Positions 23,748-35,780 of a stretch of 64,000 bases of DNA are shown one piece after another; positions within the stretch are counted from its first letter, which is position 1; each line of letters starts with the position of its first letter. The notes beneath the pieces were generated by a model. It saw nothing but the letters and a program-made list of their open reading frames with translations. It made no database searches and was not told the origin of the DNA. The stretch lies in NCBI GenBank assembly GCA_028671895.1, contig CM053806.1:18363001-18427000 (forward strand), in the 5' to 3' direction. The position numbers and the translations under genes were made by a program. The DNA comes from Oenanthe sinensis (lineage: Eukaryota; Streptophyta; Magnoliopsida; Apiales; Apiaceae).

Positions 23748-25059
23748 ATGGCATTCACTCATGCTGCTCATACTCCTGGTCAGTCATCTAAGAAGAGGTT
23801 CAAACCAGACACTGAGGATACAGATGTAGTTGATTTGTGTACTGAGGAGGAAGAACTGCTTTCGATATAACATGGTTCAGATGATACATTGAGTGAAAAG
23901 GAGGATTCTGGTGTCCTGGTCTCGAAGAAGCATAGCAATCAAGTTTTCATCCAAGGCTCTCGAGAAGAGGTTCAATCAGTATAACATTGGTCACAGAAAC
24001 ATTTTGTTTGGTAAGTCAATCTCTGGTGATGAATTTACATTGTATGGATTAGTTGAAGTGTTTGATAAGATTAGTATGTTACCCATTATGTTCTTGCCCG
24101 ATGCATGTTATCCATCACTAGTCCAGGATTTTTATGTTAATCTTCATGTTGATGATGAGGACTATATGAGTGAATTGAGGGGTAAAAGAATATGTTTGAA
24201 CTCGAGTGTACTTAATGGAATGATAAAATTTAAGGGTTTAAGTGATGATTTGTTGATTCCAGTATCTAAGAAAGGGGTGTGTGTGTGTGTGTGTGTTGTG
24301 TTTGATGAATTTCCTGATGAAGAGCAACATAAGACTGTAAGGTTTGATTGGATGTGTGGAGATTTGTCTTTACCCACAACTGCTATGTTGACACATATGG
24401 CTAACTTGTTATTTAAGATTTGTCGTTCAAACATATGTCCTAGGCAAGGGAATAGGTCTCTCATGACTTATCAAGATTTTATTATTGTCACATTGTTGCT
24501 TAAGGGTCATAAGTTTGATTTATCTGGACTTATCTTGAAGAACTTGTTGAGTGTTGTGCATCAAAAGAAAACAGGGTTGCCATATGGACTGCTATTGACT
24601 AATATTTTCAAGTACTCGGGAGTGAAATTAGATGATAGGGACAAGGTTCCAACAACTGAGTTCTTTGATGGTGTGAGTATGACTCAGTCCAGTATAAGGG
24701 TTAATCCTGATGGTAGTTTGGAGAGGATTCCTTCAGTAGTGGTACTTGTGCAGAAACCCCCAATGTCATCATCTAGCCAGCCAGATACAAGCTATTCTGA
24801 TCATTATGTTGATGTGCTGATAGACATCAAGATGGCCTATGCAGAGGTGAAAGCTAGCTTAAGAGAAATTCAGCAAAAACTTAAGGATATGAAGGCAGAT
24901 ATGCATGTGCTCAGGTCTAACAACTCAGAACTTAGGAGGCTTCTATCTGAGTTTATCTTTAAGGAAGCTGTCAAGGACGTGGATTCTCTTGTTGCTACTT
25001 CATCTGCTGCCAAAGATGTTGAGAAGACTGATGACAAGACTCCTGCAGAGAAAGATTGA
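23748..25059 (+). CDS. Third (env-position) ORF: putative plant transposon protein
   Basis: Lies between the pol remnant and the PPT. The open body runs from about 23890 to 25059 (388 codons). A candidate true start is the ATG at 23748, whose frame encodes MAFTHAAHTPGQSSKKRF and an acidic stretch but meets a TAA at about 23868; the body is in another frame, so a frameshift near 23890 is likely. The body contains FYVNL near residue 78, LRGKRI, and a central block FKICRSNICPRQGNRSLMT characteristic of the 'putative plant transposon protein' family found after pol in SIRE-type elements. A long coiled-coil-like segment follows near residues 300-350. A (GT)n run at 24279-24298 encodes repeated Val-Cys. 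No transmembrane segment or signal peptide is evident, so an envelope role is not supported here. Function unknown. Confidence 0.75.
24277..24298. repeat. (GT)n microsatellite inside the third ORF
   Basis: About ten GT dinucleotides, read as alternating Val and Cys. The frame stays open on both sides. Confidence 0.9.
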
Positions 25060-25440
25060 CCCCTTTTTAATGATTAAGGGGGAGAATTATTTCAGGAGTA
25101 TGAGATTTAGGGGAGGTATTTTTATGAACTTATGTTTTATGTGTTCTGGATAATTATTTTTGTTGCTGGTGTGTTAACTTAGGGTTGGTAACCTAAGTTT
25201 GGACTTGTTTAAGTTTGAATTTGGTGTTATCTGGATATTTTATGTTTCTGGATTTGGTTTTTAATTATTATGCGATGCCATGTATGGCATTTGAACTTAT
25301 CTGATTATTTGATATTATCTGGTTAAATGCTTGGCTTAATAAATTGTTTGTCATATTTGTTAAATTGCTACTAAGTTTATCTGCAGGTGGTTAATAGATT
25401 CAGGGGGAGTTTAACTCCTGAAAACAGGTGTGTAATCATC

Positions 25441-25453
25441 AAAAAGGGGGAGA
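25441..25453 (+). other. Polypurine tract of SIRE-like element
   Basis: aaaaagggggaga, immediately before the 3' LTR start tTGTAAACC. Plus-strand priming site. Confidence 0.88.
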
Positions 25454-25454
25454 T

Positions 25455-26689
25455 TGTAAACCATGAATTTTGATGATCACACAAACAGCAAGTTGTTATC
25501 TTATAATAGCCTGCTTTATTGTATTGTGCTAACTTTGTGTTGTAGATAGCATAACAGCAAGTTGTTAAGCTGTTATGAGCAAACAACCTGCTCTTAAGGA
25601 GTTCAACAGAAACATGATACTTCACCAGAATTCAAGGGATGGATGTAGGATTCGAATAGGATTCTTATATTGTGACTATACATTTATCTAATAAGTTTTA
25701 ATATATAATGAGCTCAGTTTATATATTTATTATATTAAAACATTTTCTATTGATTTAGTAAGTAGTGGTTTCGAACTAAAACTCTTTCAAACGTATACTA
25801 CTTATCTATATCTTTCATATTTACAGGAGCTGAATTTTTTAAACGTTTTCAACTGCCTTATCTACTATATCTATGCTATAATTTGAATTACCATTATCCT
25901 TCAACGTTTATTTTATCCTTAATTCAAACTAGTTGTTTGATATGTGGTTATATATTAAGGGCTTAGCTTTTCATCTGTTTTAACGATACAACTCAGTTTA
26001 CTATCTTAAAAAGCTCTCTCATATTTTCTATATCATCTGAGCTTAATATATATTAAATACGTGCTATATAGAAATACACTTTTGAGTTGTAATCACTTTT
26101 TCATTCGATTGTATTGTTCAAGTGTAACTTGGTGTTGCTAGAAAGTGGTCAGGACCTGGTATAGGTCAGGGGGAGTCTAGATAGCTTTTGTTACAAGTGT
26201 TCGAAGGTGCAACAAGGTTTAAGAACATGGAATTCAAGGAGTGGGACTCAAGGGAATTCTGGAGGTTCTGTAAACAGTTTGCCATCAGAGAACAAGGTGA
26301 ATAAGAAGTTGGTGCACTCAAGCTGCTAGGGAAAATAACAGGTCATTTCTAGTGACAGGGAAAAAGGGAATTTTTTATTATTCTGTAATTGGTTATATTT
26401 GATTAATAATATATTCTCTTACTAAGTTGGTAAGAGACCAGGACGTAGATCATTAGACATAGGGGTCGAACCTGGCTAAACGTCTCGTGCATCTTTTACT
26501 TTATTGTTTTTACTGTTTTATTGCATTGCATTCATAAAAGTTTGTCATATTACTCTGTCTGACATAAAACAGTAAACCGTTTTCTTGGCACAACAGACTG
26601 CTTCTAAAACAGTCATCTATTTAGTTCGGTAAATTTTAAAATTGGATATAGTCAACTCATTAATACATATTCACCCCTATTGGTTTACA
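25455..26689 (+). repeat. 3' LTR of SIRE-like element
   Basis: 1235 bp beginning TGTAAAC and ending GTTTACA, a perfect 7-bp terminal inverted repeat. Partner of 17971-19185. Confidence 0.9.
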
Positions 26690-27744
26690 TTTATGATAAG
26701 TGTCTGATTTAAATACTGACTGGTTAACTTGATTAAACAAAATTTTTAGTATTCTAACTTTAACATTGTAATATATAATTTTGAGAAGATATATAAAAGA
26801 TAATAAAAAATTGAATGAAAGGGTTGCACGGGGAAAAAAGATGGGAGAGGTGAGGTGAGACTTGAGAGACACTGAGACAGATTTTTTACTACTTTTTCTT
26901 TTTTGATGACGAGAGATGAGAGAATTAGAGCCAGCTCAAAAGGTGTAAAATTACAGTTCCTTTTTTCCTGCCCCGTAAAAGCTTCTACCCCCGCTCCACC
27001 TACAGAGTTCCAGTTGTAATAAAGGCTTTGTACTCGGGCCCATATAACCCACAAATCATCACTAGGCTAGTAGGCTGTAATTTACAATTTTAATAATATA
27101 TCTGAAAAGAAAACTGGTCTTGAGAATCCATTGTTGATAATAATCATCTATTCAAAGGGGATAGACGATGTTGATTCACACAAAAAATTCGTATTAAATC
27201 TATTCATGAAAAATTATAGTGAACAAATGGTTACAATAATCGTTTATCCGAGACCCGACTTTACAAACTAAATGGTTGCAACAATCGTTTATCTAAAAAT
27301 ACGATCTAATTCCTTATAAGGCATGCTAAACAAATTTAAAATAGTTCTAAATCATCAGAAATTTAAATAATTTTCCTAAGAAGTTGATGTTAAAGGTGCT
27401 CTAGTTGAATTTGCCAAGTATGCAAAAAGAGTTTCATTTTTTTAAATGTTAAAGTACTTTTATACTCATAAAATTATATAATATATATAATTATAAATAA
27501 TTTAAATTTATTTAAATTATTAGATAGAAAATCAATTTTTAAGATTACTTTGAAAAGATAACTCTACCTTTTTAAAAGCTCAATCTAAAATGGAGGCCCG
27601 ACACATACAATATGAAAAATGTTAAGAATCAAATCAGACCGAGTGAGAGAGTATATTATTGTCATCCAGTATATTCTTACAAAGACCCCGAGCCTAAGCC
27701 CGAGCTCAGTGGCATTCTCGTGATCTCATCTCAAACTCTTAAGC
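26690..27744. other. Intergenic spacer
   Basis: No gene recognised. The minus-strand open frame 26746-27054 has no family motif. Confidence 0.5.
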
Positions 27745-28260
27745 TAGGCTCTGTATAGGAATGAATAGAAAAATCAGTTGGATAAGAATGACCATTCTGC
27801 CATGAAAGAAAAAAGAGTTGTTCCGTTAATATTTGGGAATATTATTTCTATCCTCGTTAATAAGCTAATATGGGATAGTCATTCATATTCTTACTAACAA
27901 TAATTTTGTATCTATATTTTTGTTCTTAAATATAACCGATATTTAATTGAAAAAACTTGTTTAATTTTTTAAATTTTTTAATTCAAATTATATATTAATT
28001 TTGTCTTATTTTTATTTTCTATATTTTTATTTAGTAAATTTATTATTAAATAAAATAATTGTTTTTTAAATTCATTCCATTTCTATATTAAACAAATAAA
28101 TGAATAAAAGTGATCATTTCATTTCTAATAAAATTAATATTACTAAACGAACAAAAAAAATGAGCATTGTTGTCCTAACTCATTCTCAACCTATAACATT
28201 TTATTCACTAATTCATTCTCATCTCAATTCATTATTTTCCCTCCAAACGAGCACACTCTT
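27745..28260 (-). mobile_element. MITE, same family as 36467-37080 (opposite strand)
   Basis: The reverse complement shares long stretches with the element at 36467, including the internal ttgttcgtttagtaatatta and the gaatgag/gagaatg-rich subterminal sequence. The end at about 28258 reads ccaaacgagcacactc. Boundaries are approximate and no TSD was identified. Confidence 0.6.
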
Positions 28261-28297
28261 ATTTACCTTGAATAAAATGATGTCACGCTCAAGCAGT

Positions 28298-28466
28298 GTT
28301 TTAAAATGTGAAAATCGGACTTAGTCGGTGAATGTACGGAATATGGATTAATCGAATGAATCGGACATTAATCGGAATGATTAATTGAATAATCGGGAAT
28401 TTAATCAGTTCGGTGAACTACCGAATATGAATTAATCAGTTATTAATCACCGATATTTAGAACAAT
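28298..28466. repeat. Degenerate repeat with aatcgga/taatcgg words
   Basis: A short segment of repeated atcggac/ttaatcgg words starting ttttaaaatgtgaaaatcgg. It resembles 33873-34215, which begins gttctaaaaatcggg. Probably the remains of one transposon family. Ends undefined. Confidence 0.4.
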
Positions 28467-28765
28467 GCGTACAAGTCTCATATATAAATAAAGGTTCGAA
28501 CAATTGTTTCAAATTATAATTTAATATTTATGATTATTTTTTAACGAATATTTATGATTGTTAAATACAAATAAAATTAAATTTAAAAATATAACAACTC
28601 TATTTACATTCATATTTATGAATTTTTTATTTATTCTCTATCCGCTATAAATAAATACGGATAACATAACCAACTGCATATAATAAATATGATTGTATAT
28701 ATGACAGATTCCAACTCTCCCATGTTACAACTAAAAATTGCCCCCACCATCAATTTTTCTTTTTT

Positions 28766-28774
28766 CTATATATA
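28766..28774 (+). promoter_or_regulatory. Putative TATA box of the TagA-family gene
   Basis: ctatatata lies about 110 bp upstream of the ATG at 28882, followed by a C/T-rich leader. Position and sequence fit a plant core promoter; no experimental support. Confidence 0.55.
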
Positions 28775-28881
28775 CCCGTTATATTCACTCAACCCCCTCT
28801 CAACTTCCACTCCATTCATCTCTGACCCAAAGAAAAACATAACAATCATTTGAACCTCAAAACAAGGCCTCATTTGTAACA

Positions 28882-30761
28882 ATGTGTTCCTCCAAGTCTA
28901 AACTTCAAGAAACTACCCCTGCCTCTCTTGACATCAATGGTCGTCCTGTCCTTCAACCCAATCAAGTCCCTCTCTTGGAACGTCGAAATTTGCACAAAAA
29001 ATCGTCCAAAAAATCTGCTACACCACCTAAAGTTCAACCTTTGCCACCACATAATGTTACTAGTCCAAAACTAAGGCCTTTTGTTACCACCCCACCAATT
29101 TCTCCGAAGCTAAAATCACCTCGACAGCCTGCGATCAAACGAGGAAACGATCCGAATGGACTTAATTCTAGTGTTGAGAAGCTTGTTTTGACACCAAAGA
29201 GTGAGCCAAAAGCCAGGATTCCTGTAAAGAAGTCAAAGACAGATGCAGCTTGTGTGGATACTAGCACATTGAATTATTCTTCTTCTTGCATAATAGAGGC
29301 TCCCGGAAGAATAGCAGCTGCTAGGAGGGAGCAAGTTGCAAATATGCAAGTGCAGAGAAAGATGAAGATTGCTCATTATGGAAGGTCAAAGTCTGCAAAA
29401 TATGACCCTTACCTCAACCTCATTGATAATCTTGAGCCAACTCTTAATGTCACAGAAGATAAAAGATGCAGTTTCATTACACCTAATTCAGGTATGCTCC
29501 TCGAATTTATTTATTTTTAGTAAAAATCGGTTGCACATAATTATATATGCTCAAACTTGTACTTTGACCGAGACTCGAACCCTCAAACTCTTGTTACGAG
29601 CATAAATTTGAATACCGTCACACTCATGCCTCTAAGGAGGCTATAATTATCAACCTCTTGTTACCGAGAGAAGAGAGGGATCCACTATGCTACAATGAAA
29701 TAAAGAATTCAAATTCGAGTTTTCAATTATTAAGAAAAAAACTGTTTTTTGTTCTCTTTGCAGACCCCATTTATGTTGCTTACCATGATCAAGAATGGGG
29801 AGTTCCAACCCATGATGACAAGTAATTTTCTTATTCTCTAGCATTAATTATATAACATTGAGATTTGGGGCTTATGTATATTTGAATTTGCTTATGAAAT
29901 GCAGGGTGCTGTTTGAATTGTTAGTGCTAACTGGTGCACAAGTTGGATCTGATTGGACTTCAGTCCTAAAGAAAAGGCTGGAATTCAGGTGAGGAACCTG
30001 TAGTGCCAAGTCATATTTACAATCATCGTGCAAAAAACAAATACTTGGTGACTTAACCAAAGCTCTCTCCTACTGATTTCAAATACAGGGATGCTTTCTC
30101 AGGATTTGATGCAGAAACTGTCTCCAAATATTCAGAAAAGAAAATCACTTCAATCAGTAATGAATATAACATTGAGTTGAGACTAGTCAGAGGAGTTGTA
30201 GACAATTCTAACAGAATTCTGCAGGTGACTACTGCAACATTTTAATCTTTTTATGTTCATTAAATTAGAGATTTTTTGTCAAACTAATTGGGGTCAGATT
30301 AATGATTAATTCACATATTAATTGTTATATTCTTAAGGTTATATCACCTTAATTTTCTACTTCAGATTATAATGTATAGATTTCATAAATGAGTGTGACA
30401 TGCAAGCAAATTCAAGAATCAACATAATATTATTAAAAAAGTTTAACACAAGTTTCATGCATTTGTGTTTCAGATAAAGAAGGAATTTGGGTCATTCGAC
30501 AAATATCTATGGGGATTTGTCAACAACAACCCCATTGTCACACAATACAAATTATGCAACAAAATGCCTGTCAAGACTTCGAAATCAGAGGCCATTAGCA
30601 AAGACATGGTGAAGAGAGGATTCCGATTAGTCGGACCCACCGTTCTACACTCCTTGATGCAGGCAGCTGGACTAACCATCGACCACCTAATCACCTGCCC
30701 ACGCCACCTTCAATGCACTGCGCTGGCTCATAAACACGCCACCGTGGCACCAGCTCTATGA
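28882..30761 (+). CDS. DNA-3-methyladenine glycosylase I (TagA) family protein, five exons
   Basis: Exons 28882-29491, 29764-29821, 29905-29988, 30089-30224 and 30474-30761. All introns are GT-AG and the phases agree, giving 1176 nt (391 aa). The TAG family removes 3-methyladenine from DNA in base-excision repair. The N-terminal ~190 residues are basic, Ser/Pro/Lys-rich and low-complexity, as usual for plant paralogues, and may target the nucleus or an organelle. The glycosylase domain starts in exon 2 with YHDQEWGVP (210-218), then LFELL with Glu227 at the position of the E. coli catalytic Glu, GAQVGSDWTSVLKKR across exon 3, RGVVDNSNRIL in exon 4, and SKDMVKRGFRLVGPT with CPRHLQC in exon 5. 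The exon 1 boundary (TPNS-G) is a canonical cag|gtatgc donor. Intron 1 holds a SINE-like repeat. No coding lesion is visible, so the gene looks functional. Which plant TagA paralogue it is cannot be told. Confidence 0.95.
29540..29700 (-). repeat. SINE-like repeat in intron 1 of the TagA gene
   Basis: The minus strand contains ggttcgagtct, matching a Pol III B box, and the segment shares cttgttaccgagaga-gagaggga with 50690-50715 downstream of the GALS-like gene. This suggests a dispersed tRNA-derived SINE. No A box or poly(A) end could be fixed, so the boundaries are approximate. Confidence 0.45.
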
Positions 30762-31653
30762 AGTTGTCAAGCACATGACCACATCAGAATGATTATTAAT
30801 TTTAGTAATCAATAGATTATGACACTAATAGTTGCATAATTATTAGATTAATTTTCCAGCTAGAGACTTTAAGATAATGTTTAGCTTGTGTGAAGGTGTG
30901 ATGTTTTATTATATGTTGTTGTAAGATATTATACTCAACAGCAGTGATTTTTAGAAGGATTTTAAGATAGAAGAGCATGTGCAAGGTGGGCAGAAAAAAC
31001 TGGGACAGTAGCATGTGTTTGGTGCATATGCCATTCACTTTGCATTGTGACCACCACCTCTTCTCCATTATTTGATTGCTTTTTAACAGGTTGTGTGAAA
31101 AAGAATCAGATGTGATCAGGATAATGGCAATTCCTGATATTCTTCATACCCATAATATGGATAAGAATGAGTGTACCATATTTTAGAGTGGATGATTTTG
31201 AGTGTTTTTATGTTTTATTTAGGAGTTTGAGCATTGGATTGTACCATTATTGACTGGGGTGCTTGTAATTTGATTGATCAGATGTAAATATTCTTTGACA
31301 TTTTCTTTGTGAGTGATAATTGCATAAGTTAAGCATCTTGTGCATGTGAACTTGCTTTCTTTGCAGACCTTTTTTTCCCTTTTTCATAACTTTTATACAG
31401 TTTATGACATTATATAGTTACATACATATGCAGATTCTGACATTAAAATCATAGCTTTGGTAGCCATTCAATGTCTCATTCATAGAAGAAGAATCTTAGG
31501 CTTTTTGGCTAGATATAAGAAAGTACACATTCCTCATATTCATGCAACCAAGAATATATGAATTATGTATTGTAGTTCCTCACAAACAATCCTCAAGAAG
31601 TTAACATAGTAATAGGATTATTCTTTTGGAAACTGACTTGTATATGGCATGGT
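30762..31653. other. TagA 3' flank and spacer
   Basis: Holds the presumed 3' UTR of the TagA gene. No separate gene recognised. Confidence 0.5.
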
Positions 31654-31815
31654 ATTATTTTTTTGCTAAATAAAAGATTTTATAACAAGAAGACTACTAC
31701 AGAGTAAGAGGGGCATACCCCTATAGACAAGCAAGCAATTCAAAAGAAATCACCTAGCATGACAATAGACAACTTAGAAAAACACTAGGAATAACTAGAA
31801 ACCATGTACTCCTTA
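31654..31815 (-). mobile_element. LINE 3' end fragment (minus strand)
   Basis: On the minus strand it ends ...tataaaatcttttatttagc followed by an A-run, the typical 3' end of plant LINEs. It is short and non-coding, so a 5'-truncated insertion. Confidence 0.5.
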
Positions 31816-32259
31816 ACTAGGAACCACACATGGTATTCGTTACTGCCAAAGTTTCAACATCTGCTGCAGGATCAAAATGTGACTTGAAATATTATAACAC
31901 TGTTCAGTTTGTAAAGTAATTCTGAATCTATGTAGTAGAAAGTATTTACCATACATCCATGTTCCATATATAACTTCACTAGCCAGATTCGTATCACAGC
32001 TATGGAATTTATTCTTATGTTCAAGTTTTTTTATTATTGAAAGTGATCAATAACCAAACACATTTTGTAAAACATCATCCATTCATGTTGTTCATTGAAC
32101 AGCTCTTAAAATTTTAGAATGTTAAAGAAAATGGATCATCCATCAACTAGGCACAGCCCTAGGTAAATCAACAGGCTCGTGGGATTGACGTGAAGGGTGG
32201 GATTTTTCGTCGGGGATTCCCGGAAAAAAACTGAGGAATTGGTGTCTCTCAAAAACTGT

Positions 32260-32976
32260 TTATGACCCTCGAAAAAATAGGATAAATATTATGTTCGGAT
32301 ATTCATATACCGAATGGATAACCATATATCGAATGGATAAATTCGAAATAATTTAATTTGAATATCGACCCCATAAAATATGGTTTGGTATTTAGAATGC
32401 ATATTAGATTATTTTGGAATATCGGTTTTTTTTTTTGGATTTTTTTATTATCCAAATTATCCGATAAATATGAATTCATTTATTTAAATAATATTATATA
32501 TATATATGTATTTAATATTCTTTTACATACATATTAATTGTAATTATAATTTATACAAGATAAACATTATCAATATATGATTCTTACCTTTTTCATTACA
32601 TCTTTATCAAATATAACTTATCTGTATCCATGATTTCGTAGAATCATGATTTACTCAGTAGAGTCATTGAATTATTATTTATTTTATTATATTTTTTTGA
32701 TAAATTTATTATCCTTTATTTTATTTCTTCTAATGCCTAGTTAAATTTAAGAGACACAATATTATATTCGAACTTAAAATAATTATTTAATTTGTAAAAT
32801 TTAATATTTTACTTGACAGTAATGGCACTTTTTTGCTTTTTATAAATTTTGTTTTTTTTATGTTTCCGATCGAAAATAATTTGATTCGGTATTTAGATAC
32901 AAAATTTTATCTATTTAGAAATTTGGATATCCATATTAATTTTGGTTCGGTATCCAAATTCTCGAATGTTCAGCCT
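32260..32976. mobile_element. Degenerate hAT-like MITE
   Basis: Subterminal repeats of ccgaatggata and ttcggtatttaga words flank an AT-rich core. The right end gaatgttcagccta matches the TGCTCAGCCCTA-type terminus of the element at 16385. The left terminus is unclear and no TSD was found. Confidence 0.4.
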
Positions 32977-33872
32977 ACGAAGAAATATTCTTTATATTAC
33001 CCCGTTAACATTTTCTGCACATATATTCTCCAAAGTTCAAAGGGACAGAGCAAGCATGCGACTTCTGACCAAACAACTATTGTTGTGCAAACATGGTGTA
33101 TTTAAACAGAGCAAAAGAAAATGCATTCCTCATATCCTCAGTATTAGACTATTAATTAAGGCTCTATTTATTGTTCAAAATGTATTTATTAGTAATATAT
33201 TTTTGATTGTTCAGTGTTTGTTTGATAATATTTTTCAGAAATCAAACAAACATGGAATAATCAAATATTTTAGGAAAATTATCGATGTTATCCAATATTA
33301 AATAATCAAATATTTTAGAAAACAGAAGTATATCATTGATAGTTTTACAATATTTTATTGCGTGTATATGGTCACTTAAAAATAAAATATTTTCCAAATA
33401 ATGAAATTTTCTTTAAAAAATATTATCAATTTCTGAAAAATGACTTCCATTTCTTTACATAAGAGGAAATCATTTTTAAAACTGAACATTTTCTCATAAA
33501 TTTTCTTAATTTTTGTATGATATTGTAGTGGCAGAAAATATTTTCTCCACAAATATTTTTTGAAAAATTCATTTTCTAGAATGGAAAACATTTTCTTAAA
33601 TCAAATTATTTACTCACGAACAGAATTAACATTTAACGTTTCCAAAAAGGCCGAATTAAGTATGGGTCGGTCTACATTTGAGCACTGCATTATCATTATA
33701 ATTTTTTCTATAAAAGCTTGAGCCTTGCTTGAGGTATGGATATAATTTACATCTTGTGTGGTTCAGCTCAATGTGCTGGGCCTCATAATATTTTGCAATC
33801 AGTTAAGGTACCCTACTGGACCAGTCCACATGTGTTTACCCTTTTTCATAACCTACTGTTTTGCAATGTTCT
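32977..33872. other. AT-rich spacer
   Basis: No gene. Self-complementary words such as aatattttc and gaaaatattt occur across 33250-33620 (for example ttttccaaataatgaaattt against gaaaacattttc), perhaps the remains of a hairpin MITE. Confidence 0.35.
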
Positions 33873-34215
33873 AAAAATCGGGACATTAATCGAATGTATT
33901 TAAATATTATTTTTAATTTTTAAATTTATATTGACTATAAAATGTAATTTTTTAAAATTACTTACATATATATTAATAATAGAAAATCATTGTTAATATT
34001 ATAAATAATAATTATAATATCAATACCTCTAATTCAATATTAATAATTAAAAAAAATCTATTTTGACATATTTATACCGCTTAATCCCGATTTTCACCGA
34101 TTTATATTGTCTGATACCGATTTTGACTGATTTTCAAAAAAACACTTAATTCTGATTTTGACTGATTAATACCGATTTTGACCGAATTTTTTTAAAAAAT
34201 GTCTAATTATTCGTC
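33873..34215. repeat. Degenerate repeat with accgattttgac words
   Basis: Repeats of accgattttgactga near the right side, with a left edge ttctaaaaatcggg like that of 28298-28466. Probably a decayed transposon of that family. Confidence 0.4.
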
Positions 34216-34874
34216 TCACACTAAATTGGAACGTTTCAGTCCGCCTAGTGCTGTTTTGTATGCTTCGAATCTTTTCGTTGGAATTATTTATTACAAAGGG
34301 TTTCTATTACTTTTCGAATACTATTTTCTTTCAGGTCTCTATCAATGAGATAATGAGATTCGTCTATTACTCTTTCCGCCCTATCGGTTCTTTACTATAT
34401 AAATATTAACAAATTAAAAAGAAAAATGAGTAAAATATAGATTAAATTAAGATATTAATAAATAAAATATAATTAATATTAAAAAAGGTGTAAAGAAATG
34501 GCAAGTCTGTTTAAATTTATTAATTATTAAAATTTAACTATTTTTGAAAATTTTGAAAAGATAAAAAATATTAAAAATTACGAGTGATGAAGAAAGAAGA
34601 TGAGCTTTCTTTTTTAATCTTAACCTTTGAGGCATAGATAAATTCCGACAAAATAATATCAACCTGTAATATTTAACTGGGAATACACTGGCGAACCCCC
34701 TTTTTTGTTGACATAATAGAATATTTTAGAAAAAGAATTTACTATTTTATTTGATTGCAATTGCGGGATTATAAATTTGAATAAAATAATTTAAATTATA
34801 TCGAATTTTTTAGTCTTTTTCATTACAACAGCTAAAAGAAACTATTACTCGGGAGTTGGAACATAAATAAACAA
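34216..34874. other. AT-rich spacer
   Basis: No gene or defined mobile element. Confidence 0.5.
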
Positions 34875-34902
34875 CTAGGGTAAAAGCCCGTGCGATGCAC
34901 GG
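34875..34902 (-). mobile_element. Helitron 3' terminus (minus strand)
   Basis: On the minus strand a perfect hairpin (CCGTGC-ATC-GCACGG, 34888-34902) is followed after about ten bases by CTAG at the end and then a T, the Helitron CTRR|T terminus. The body would extend rightward into the AT-rich DNA. The 5' TC end could not be located, and no Rep/helicase coding is seen. Confidence 0.6.
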
Positions 34903-35771
34903 ACCCGTTCTTTAAATCATATTTTTATTCAATAAATATTTTAATTCAAATTCAAAATCTATCCCTTATTTATAAAAATCCATTTTTAACTATTTATATA
35001 TTTTTTATCAAGATACAACCTAATTATTTAACTAATCAAAAATTTTAAGTTAAATCTTATGATAAAAATATTTTATACTTTTAAGAAAAATTAAAAATAA
35101 TATAAATTTGACTGAGATGTATGGCACTAAATTTTAAATTCAACTCTTTTTAAAACAATTATATATATAATTTAGTATATTAAAATACACACCCAAATTG
35201 TATAGAATTTTTGGTCTCAACTTATTCTTGTATCCCACACACCTCGTAATCAAGAGGATACTCGAATATTTATAATTTAAAATTTAATCTTTTAAGTTTT
35301 AATATTTATTCCATCATACAAAAAAATAATTTTAACCTAAATTGCACATATTATATACTTATGTTAAGTTTATATTTTATATTATTTGATATTTATTTTT
35401 TAACACTAACTTATTTAATTTATTTAAATGTAATTAATAATTATATAAATAAAAAATATATATAATATGTTATCTATACTAAATCAAAATTAAATATTAT
35501 TTTTTATATGTTAATATATATTTAATCCAAATAAGCTGCAATATGATGTATAATATTATATAAAAATATGAAATATAATAGTTAATATCATATTTAATAA
35601 AAATAATAATTGAAAAATGATAAATATTCATCATATGTGATATCATTAATAAATTTTTTAAAATAGGTTAGATATGTAATTATACACAAGATAAAGAAAA
35701 CTAATAATAAGATTATAGCAATAGTATAAAAAAAATGATAAAATTAGAGGTGTTGGTTTATTTGAAATAAT
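34903..35771. other. AT-rich DNA, possibly Helitron body
   Basis: No open frame with a recognisable domain. It may be the inside of a non-autonomous Helitron ending at 34875. Confidence 0.35.
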
Positions 35772-35780
35772 TTTTAGAAA

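Larger units (their letters stand above)
17971..26689 (+). mobile_element. SIRE-like Ty1/copia element, RT/RNase H-deleted
   Basis: An 8.7-kb element with two ~1.2-kb LTRs, an initiator-Met PBS, decayed gag, protease and integrase, then a third ORF downstream of the pol position, a PPT and the 3' LTR. Long LTRs plus an extra ORF after pol are typical of the SIRE/Maximus lineage. No reverse transcriptase or RNase H motif occurs between the integrase (to about 22700) and the third ORF (from 23748), so about 1.5-2 kb of pol appears deleted. The LTRs differ by many substitutions and by an indel of about 25 bp near their start, so the insertion is old. The first ~8 bases expected at the 5' LTR are not preserved and I find no clean TSD. 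Confidence 0.9.

Noticed and set aside
23893..25059. Third ORF as a genuine viral-type envelope
   Set aside because: No signal peptide, transmembrane segment or cysteine-rich ectodomain is visible. Position alone does not support an envelope function.
26746..27054. 102-codon minus-strand frame in spacer
   Set aside because: No recognisable family, and low-complexity Ser/Leu/Phe composition at its end.
29560..29590. Possible tRNA gene (ggttcgagtct B box on minus strand)
   Set aside because: No cloverleaf arms can be formed around it. A SINE-like remnant fits better.
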